64,000 nucleotides of DNA, taken from assembly GCA_036245525.1 (NCBI GenBank), contig BTPG01000003.1, positions 209,892,934-209,956,933 on the forward strand, given 5' to 3'. The notes beneath the pieces were generated by a model. The model was given only the letters and a program-made list of their open reading frames with translations. It was not told the DNA's origin and did no database searches. The DNA comes from Semisulcospira habei. Taxonomy: Eukaryota > Mollusca > Gastropoda > Semisulcospiridae. Shown here piece by piece: positions 1 through 64,000 of this stretch. The stretch's first letter is position 1, and each line of letters starts with the position of its first letter. The translations under genes were made by a program, and so were the position numbers.

Positions 1-264
1 AGGGCTGTCTTAGTTTTCTGTTTTTGTCAGGGAGGTTCGGGTCGGGATGAGGCCACTAGCGCTGGCCATTAGATGCCTTGGCGACGGGCTACACCCGTTC
101 CGAGTCATTGTCCATTTTGTAGCTCTGTTATTGTAATTTGTGGAATGAGCGAGTGAGTGAATGAATGTAAGCAGCACCTGTGGTGGCAAAAAATGTGAAT
201 TTCCCCATGAGGGATTAATAAAGTATTATTGTATTGTATTGTATTGCATTGTATTGTATTGTAT
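1..264 (+). mobile_element. 3' end of a non-LTR retrotransposon or SINE with (ATTGT)n tail
   Basis: The stretch AATTTCCCCATGAGGGATTA followed by ATAAAGTATT and about nine ATTGT-type pentamers (221-264) is the usual form of a LINE/SINE 3' tail. The 5' part lies outside the window. Family not identified. Confidence 0.55.
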
Positions 265-270
265 CCCTTA

Positions 271-481
271 TTAAGGTCACAGTGACCATTGTACCCCGAA
301 GGCCTGAGGGGTACAATACGTTCCTTTGACCCCCCTCAGGCCTACAAGGATCCGTGTAGCAACCCCCTGCTACTAATAACTTATGATGTATCCGTGTTCC
401 CTGGACTGCTGGGATCTGTGACGTTGCATTAACAATGATTTCACAAACACAACGTGCGTCCGCTGGAAGTAATAGGGTTAA
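271..481. mobile_element. TTAA-bounded palindromic MITE, family B (diverged copy)
   Basis: Begins and ends with TTAA. Its 3' half (about 398-481: GTTCCCTGG, CTGTGACGTTG, AGGGTTAA) matches the 3' half of the copy at 4570-4783, and it contains a self-complementary CCTGAGGGG/CCCCTCAGG centre. The left half is diverged. Confidence 0.5.
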
Positions 482-717
482 ACTGTACGCATTCTGTGCT
501 GTTTGAGAACCTGGGCAGTTGAGGCTGTACAGCGCCGGACTCTATTCCGAAGAGTTGCTAGTTTAAACCCGAGTTCCGAAAGGTTGCCAGTTCGAACCCG
601 AGTTGGGTAGAAAATTTGTTCAGACTCTCTTTGGTCTTTGAAGTCAGCCTAGTGGTGGCAAACCACGTCAGCCAGAAACGTTTTCCTGACCAGCATACAT
701 GGCTCGCAATCACATAC

Positions 718-931
718 TTAACTCATTCTACCCCAAGACCGAAATCCCCAAATTTTGAAGTCGTCCTCTCAAGACCGCGTTGCAGTGCAGGACACAAATC
801 GACCATGATAGTTCAAGGGTAATGCCAGAATAGCTTGGCGCCCATAGGTGCCAAGCTATTCTGGCATCACCCTTGAACTATCATGGTCGATCTTTATCTT
901 GCTGTGGTGTGTCTGGGGTAGAATGAGTTAG
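718..931. mobile_element. Palindromic MITE, family A
   Basis: Ends are inverted repeats (TTAACTCATTCTACCCC at 718-734 and its complement at 915-930). An inner, almost perfect hairpin of about 40-bp arms (about 803-891, ACCATGATAGTTCAAGGGT ... loop CCATAGG) occupies the middle. Related copies lie at 44383, 60066 and 62197. Confidence 0.7.
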
Positions 932-937
932 CCTGTG

Positions 938-1125
938 TCAGCTGGCACTGAACGGGTTGTGTTTCTGCAAATTCGTTAATTCAAGGCGAAAGAAATTTAG
1001 CTGTCCCAGGAACATGGATTCAAAGTTGTGTCCGCAAGGGGCATAGATCCTCATGAGCCCCTGCAACTGCGGGGGCTCATGAGAATCTGTACTTCCTGCA
1101 GTTGGGCACTGAAGGGGTTTAAACC
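938..1125 (-). mobile_element. Palindromic MITE, family B, minus orientation
   Basis: A self-complementary core (CTCATGAGCCCC ... GGGGGCTCATGAG, 1051-1083) is flanked by GGCACTGAACGGGTT-type and GGGCACTGAAGGGGTTTAA-type ends. Read in reverse it aligns with the copy at 41807-42021. It lies immediately upstream of the candidate TATA box. The left limit is approximate. Confidence 0.6.
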
Positions 1126-1137
1126 GGCTTAGTGTAG

Positions 1138-1145
1138 TATAAATA
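1138..1145 (+). promoter_or_regulatory. Candidate TATA box of the phosphatase gene
   Basis: TATAAATA lies 242 bp upstream of the exon 1 ATG and about 30 bp upstream of a pyrimidine-rich start-like stretch (TTGGCTTACACT, about 1168-1179). It follows directly on a palindromic MITE, so the element may form part of the promoter region. Inference only; no transcript evidence. Confidence 0.4.
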
Positions 1146-1386
1146 GTACGCCTTAACACACTTCCTTGTTGGCTTACACTGCAGCGAACACGCGAGCTAC
1201 ATAGCAAGTTGAATTTCAAGTCCAGAGCAGACACTAATGAATAGTTCGTTGACGAGTTGGGTGTTTACATGTGCTGTTTGAAGACATTTGTGTTAGCGTG
1301 CACAGTCCATCCCACAGGCAATGACGTTACACAGACTACGATCGCGGACAGTTTGTTCTGTAGGCCAGCGTTCCCGCATCGGCACG

Positions 1387-59568
<58,182 letters not shown>

Positions 59569-60060
59569 ACTGTATATTTTCACCCTTCACAATGGACGAT
59601 CTCCGCAAATCAGAAGTGGACCAGTAACTGCGCGCCTCTTGATGCAGAGGATTACAAACACGGACTTACTATCCGCTGTTTTTGTCGAAACACGTGCACT
59701 TTTGATCTACTTCTGATTCCCGGAAATCTTCTATTAGCAGTGTAATATTACAGATGGCTTGATGGCCACGATCCATGCTGCAGTTAACCACGGATGTGTG
59801 GCTGAAACTGGGACGTGAGTCAGGCCGTTTTTTTTGCCAGCATGAGGCTTACACTCCCATGAGTTCCTTTCAGATGGAGCAGGCTAGCTGAATGCAAGGA
59901 ATATGTGACATTTGTGTATTCTCATAACTTCTTCTATAAGGCCTTTTTGCTTTGGTCCATTTGCGGAGATTTTGCTAGGTAACTCCCAGTGCCTGCTTTA
60001 TGCGCGTAACTGAGTGTTGAATTTCAGTACAACAGTTGACTCTGTAACCAAAGCGCACTA
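59569..60060 (+). other. Probable 3' UTR region
   Basis: Follows the stop codon with no intron signal or repeat recognised. I see no AATAAA within about 500 bp, so the polyadenylation site is not placed. Confidence 0.35.
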
Positions 60061-60065
60061 AGCCA

Positions 60066-60275
60066 TTTATCCCCAAAGCCCTACAACAAGAGAGAGATTG
60101 ACCATGATAGTTCAAGGGCAGTGCCAGATGAGCTTGGCGCCTTCAGGCGCCAAGCTCATCTGGCACTACCCTTGAATTATCATGGTCAATCATCTCCTGC
60201 AACTGGTACATACTCTTTAGGTGACACCTCCCAAATTTGGAAAATCTGGCCTTGGGGTTAAATGGGTTAAAGCAG
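60066..60275 (-). mobile_element. TTAA-type palindromic MITE, family A
   Basis: A nearly perfect hairpin (GATTGACCATGATAGTTCAA ... TTGAATTATCATGGTCAATC) with loop CTTCAGG and outer ends TTTATCCCCAAAGCC / GGCCTTGGGGTTAA. From 60276 to 61379 nothing is recognised. Confidence 0.7.
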
Positions 60276-61384
60276 CTTGGAGTTGGGTCATGTAACTCTG
60301 TGATACCATGAAAATGGCCGTTTAGCCTTCCCGCAGGAAAACTGAAAAATGGCAACAGCCAAAGCACGTGAACCTGTCACACAACACTGGTCACTAAAAT
60401 CCACTGGTGCCCCAAAGGACACAATCCGTTTGCATCCCTGGCCCATTTAATGCCTCAAAGAAAACGGAACGTACAAAAGGCATTCCTAAAGCATGTTCAT
60501 GGATTTGAAATTGCAGTGCATGTGAGTACTTCGACCTTACACTGCACATTTCGGGTATAGCTAATGTAAACGAGATCTCACCTTCAACTTGACTTAGTCA
60601 CAAAACACAGGGCTAGCAATTTTGTAAAAACACGTCCCACAGGCCCAATCTGAGACCGTAGAAAACAAAAGAAGGCATGTCCGAAGGATGTGTAATGATG
60701 GGGGAGGGAATACGCAAGTGGCATTTGCAGTCATCTCAGGGCATAAACGAGCCACTACGAAGCGTGACAAAAGAACCAGATATATATATTTTTTAAACAA
60801 CACTTTTAAGAACGTCTGTATTTGTCTGCGATTTTAAATCCGACCATTACGTTTTTTTTTTAAACAATTCATCAAAATTACACCTTTATACTTTTAGTTA
60901 GAAACTTGAAACTTTGGAATATAAATGTATAATTCTAATGCTACATTAGGTGTGACCTTTCAGATTTATTGGTAGCATGGGGTTTACGTTAAAATGAGTT
61001 TATTCAAATGGTCCTTAACTTATGGTGCATAGTATAGTTCACATGACAGTGTTACCCGTGACACGTGTTGTATTTTTACCGTTCTGGCCCCACCGGTGAG
61101 TGTTCGAATATTATAACAGCCTGCTCCAGCTTTCTCTTTGTACTGCACAGTGTACATTGCTTATCATGTGAAGTAACTCAAGCGGTGCTTTTCTCTCTTC
61201 ATAGGAGGTAACTCAAGAACTATATACTCAAGTATCAATTTTTTGGTGAGAAACTGTAGGCCTACAATTTAATGATGATGTTGATGATGTTCGGACAGAA
61301 CTGTCTCGATCCAGCTTTTCATGTTTGTGTGAGAGATATTTTTAAGAGAAGAATGGGGTGGTATGTGAAGAAAGAGATCTCAAT

Positions 61385-61450
61385 GCACAAAAGGCCATCA
61401 GGCCGAGTCGACCCGACGTTGGCCCGATGGCCTCATGCGCATTGGGATCT
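61385..61450. repeat. Family D fragment
   Basis: AGGCCATCAGGCCGAGTC ... CGACGTTGGCCCGATGGCCT and CATGCGCATTGGG match the outer part of the GC-rich hairpin near 42600-42680. Confidence 0.5.
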
Positions 61451-61471
61451 TGATGTACCTCATGTTGTAAG

Positions 61472-61574
61472 TATTCTGACGAGCAAATGAAGCGCGACCT
61501 CGTTCGAGAAATCGGAAAATCTTCAATGTTTCCGATGTCTCGAATGTTGTCGCATTTCTTTTGCTCGTCAGTAT
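61472..61574. mobile_element. TA-flanked hairpin MITE, family G
   Basis: TATTCTGACGAGCAAA and TTTGCTCGTCAGTATA are inverted ends; the interior TTCGAGAAATCGGAAA/TTTCCGATGTCTCGAA pairs. TA flanks fit Tc1/mariner-type insertion. Related copy at 63254-63377. Confidence 0.65.
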
Positions 61575-61659
61575 ATTTGTATCTGTATATGTTCATCTTT
61601 ATTACAACTTGCATTTTTTAGCTGTCTCACACTCATTCGCTCAACACACTCACTCAACA

Positions 61660-61745
61660 CACACAAACACACACACACGCACGCACGCACGCACACACGC
61701 ACGCACAAACGCACATACACACGCAAAATAAAACACACGTGCGCA
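61660..61745. repeat. (CA)n/(CGCA)n low-complexity tract
   Basis: CACACACGCACGCACGCACG and similar units. Confidence 0.9.
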
Positions 61746-61949
61746 CACAGTCTGGGATATTACATTCACACACCGATCGGCTATGAGACCTGCCAAGCGT
61801 ACAGACACGAGTGAACAATTTACGCTAGTGTGTATAATTGATGCGTCATTTCTATATAAATTTGCTTCCATGTTTCGAGGTTAGATTTTAGACTCAGACT
61901 GTCTCATATTTGTTAACGTGAAACTTATTTTATTTCCGCCTCTATCTAT

Positions 61950-62126
61950 TTAACCCCTTCACATGCCAGTGGTCGCAAATTGTCAGAATATTTTTGTTAA
62001 TTCAACGTCAAAGAGTCCCAGTCAACACCATAGATACAGATTAAGTAAACTGGCGTCAGTGAGAGGTGTAGCTCCTCTTGAGTGCCGGCAAAATGCGTGG
62101 GCTCACGAGAACAGTAGTGGGGTTAA
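61950..62126 (+). mobile_element. TTAA-bounded MITE, family B (diverged)
   Basis: TTAACCCCTTCACATGCCAG at the left and AGTAGTGGGGTTAA at the right. The core GCGTGGGCTCACGAGAAC is a diverged form of the family palindrome. Confidence 0.6.
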
Positions 62127-62196
62127 TCACATACTTTTGCTGAGCAACGTGGGCCGCCTTTTTATTTGAAATAATATATAATGTTTTTGATATAGT

Positions 62197-62410
62197 TTAA
62201 CACTTTCTACCCCAGGACCGAAATCCCCACATTTTGAAGTTGTCATCTGAAGGACTGCAATACAATTCTAGAGACAGATCGAGCATGTTATTTCAAGGGT
62301 GGTGTCAGAATAGCTTGGCGCCCATAGGCGCCAAGCTATTCCGACACCACCCTTGAACTATCATGCTCGATCCACGTCTTGCTGTGATGTGTCAGGGCTG
62401 AATGAGGTAA
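62197..62410. mobile_element. Palindromic MITE, family A
   Basis: TTAACACTTTCTACCCCAGG start; hairpin GATCGAGCATGTTATTTCAA ... TTGAACTATCATGCTCGATC with loop CCATAGG. The same layout as 718-931. Confidence 0.7.
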
Positions 62411-62542
62411 GCTAAAACTTGTAATCATATTTAACAGTGGTTCCCGACATTGCTTGAGCTGCGGTGTATATGGCTTATCAAAGCATGACATACGAACCGG
62501 GGCCGCGTACCACAGAACCCCCAAACACTATAAAATACTATA

Positions 62543-62634
62543 TTAACCCTTTGCGTGTCGGTAGCGGTTTTAGTCGCGATGATTCCTGAAGGAATCACCG
62601 CTAATAAAACCGCTACCGACACGCAAAGGGTTAA
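62543..62634. mobile_element. 92-bp near-perfect TTAA palindrome
   Basis: TTAACCCTTTGCGTGTCGGT ... ACCGACACGCAAAGGGTTAA. Nearly the whole element is one hairpin with only a short loop. Bounded by TTAA. Confidence 0.8.
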
Positions 62635-63253
62635 AGTCCCTCTTTATATTTTGGAAACCACGCAGTTTCCGCCTTCGATGTGTTCCGCCAGAAGTGAAAA
62701 AAACTGACTCCCGACCACCCTCCACCCCCTCCCCCGATTAAATGTCTCCCCCCGCACCCGCCCCCCTCCCCCGAAAATAAAAAGAAGAAAAAAGGTTGGA
62801 TCTGATCCGCTCCTGCCTGTTCTCAAGTTGCAACAACACTTTTTAATTTTTTTTATTTTTTATAGATTTAAAATATTTAAGCGGTGCTTTTTAAAATTGA
62901 CTGATGAGGGAAAGAAATGAGACATTTTTGGAATCAACGGAAACACTAATGTGGATTCTGCCAAAATGTTTCATATGATTACAAAAATGTCGCGTTCCAT
63001 TTGGCCGTCAGTATATTTACAGCTTTCTAGCGCCAACTGCGGGCTATGATTCCGTCGTGACACCAGAAGAGTAGTGCTTGATAAGCTGAGAGCCTTTTGT
63101 AGCGTCAAACTGATGGGGCACTAGCCTTGAGCTGTATGTCACAGTGCATGTTTTCTGGAATACAGGCGCGCATACGAATCAGGCACGAACCTTCAGTTTG
63201 ATAGCATACTGAATGAAAGAGGAGCAAGGTCATGCAGCCACCCCGAGTATCTA

Positions 63254-63377
63254 TACTGACGAGCAAAGGAAAAGCGTCATCGTTCGAGTCATCGGAAACA
63301 CTAAAGTGTCCTCTACAACACACACTAAAGTGTTTCCAATGGCTCAAATGATGTCGTATTTCTTTTGCTCGTCAGTA
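63254..63377. mobile_element. TA-flanked hairpin MITE, family G
   Basis: TACTGACGAGCAAAGGAAAA and CTTTTGCTCGTCAGTA are inverted ends; the inner TCGGAAACACTAAAGTG/CACTAAAGTGTTTCCAA arms pair. A related diverged copy seems to end near 63015 (GGCCGTCAGTATA). Confidence 0.65.
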
Positions 63378-63477
63378 CATATCGTCAATAACATCGTTTG
63401 CAGCTTGTACGCAAAGAAAACAGCAATAAAATCATCAATCCTGCAGATGTGTCTACTGTGTGTGTTTGGTGTATGTC

Positions 63478-63541
<64 letters not shown>

Positions 63542-63560
63542 GGGGGGGGGGGGTGCGTGT
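63478..63560. repeat. (GT)n then poly-G
   Basis: About 60 bp of GT followed by a run of about 14 G. Confidence 0.95.
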
Positions 63561-63774
63561 GTGTTTATTATCTGCGTAATGCATTGGTGTCTTGTCTTCT
63601 TTACCTTAAATTTAAAAAAATTGTGTGCAGATCTCCGATTTTGGACTTTAGCAGTCTGTGCGAGGTTATAATGAGCTACATCCTGGGAACCCAAAGGACA
63701 GTAATACCTTCTTTTGTGGAAAGCGAGATTTTCATTGTAATATAATTTTTTTAAATCTCGCTTTTTAAAAACTA

Positions 63775-63975
63775 TGGGCTTACTGCGTTTTGAATTCAAA
63801 GGACGGCGTTCTTGATGGTCTGTCACATTGCATCTCTTCTGGTTTGTGATTTGGGGCCTTAAGGATAAAAGCGTTACGGTCCAAATCACAAACCAGCACA
63901 TTTTTATAGTACAGTAGCACGGCGGAAAGAACGCTGAGGTCCAAACTCGCAGAGCAGCACACGCTAAACCCTTCA
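63775..63975. repeat. Family C hairpin repeat
   Basis: CTGGTTTGTGATTTGGGGCC and CGTTACGGTCCAAATCACAA with ACCAG form a hairpin like that at 37325. It runs close to the window end. Confidence 0.55.
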
Positions 63976-64000
63976 CTAGCAGTGGAAGCAGACTCTCCTT

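Overview
The window looks like nuclear DNA of a mollusc, most likely a marine gastropod. This is inferred from small exons with canonical GT-AG introns, pervasive (GA)n, (CA)n, (TA)n and (ATCT)n microsatellites, a dense mix of non-LTR, Penelope-like and tyrosine-recombinase retrotransposons, and a receptor tyrosine phosphatase with a fucolectin-like/EGF-like ectodomain. No database search was possible, so species and clade names are judgements from motifs.

One host gene fills almost the whole window on the + strand (start codon 1387, stop codon ending 59568). I can assemble 24 coding exons that stay in frame and give about 1,097 residues: signal peptide (exon 1), F5/8-C/fucolectin-like domain (exons 2-3), three EGF-like modules (exons 4-6), one transmembrane helix (exon 7), a juxtamembrane region with two pYxN-type motifs (exons 8-9), a PTP domain D1 with intact WPD and HCSAGVGRTG motifs (exons 9-17), and a degenerate second PTP domain D2 in which the CX5R cysteine loop has Lys for Arg (exons 17-24). 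Everything else is mostly mobile DNA in its introns and downstream of it.

Intron 1 (1466-4087) has a LINE endonuclease fragment, an (ATCT)n tract, and a tRNA-derived SINE split by a 1,042-bp TTAA-flanked element. Intron 4 (5420-37004, 31.6 kb) has a 24-kb stack (5539-29326) of head-to-tail minus-strand non-LTR retrotransposon copies separated by nine (GA)n tracts. One copy is nearly full-length (14121-21554) with an intact ORF2; another was split by an RTE-type insertion with an 8-bp target-site duplication. Right of the stack lie a DIRS-order tyrosine-recombinase retrotransposon (29570-34080) followed by a tandem array of its terminal sequence, and a dispersed repeat. Intron 5 has a Penelope-like element with RT and GIY-YIG domains and a hammerhead-like motif downstream. 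Introns 6-23 have many small TTAA-bounded palindromic elements, a second copy of the dispersed repeat interrupted by a 2.2-kb insertion with a SAP-domain ORF and a long inverted repeat, and two tandem arrays that copy splice sites of the host gene (upstream of exon 17, downstream of exon 22).

Downstream of the stop (59569-64000) I see no further gene, only hairpin-type MITEs and low-complexity DNA. Nothing here is prokaryotic or operonic; the features are linked by nesting of insertions in one long host gene, and the retroelement stack records repeated insertion into a (TC)n microsatellite.
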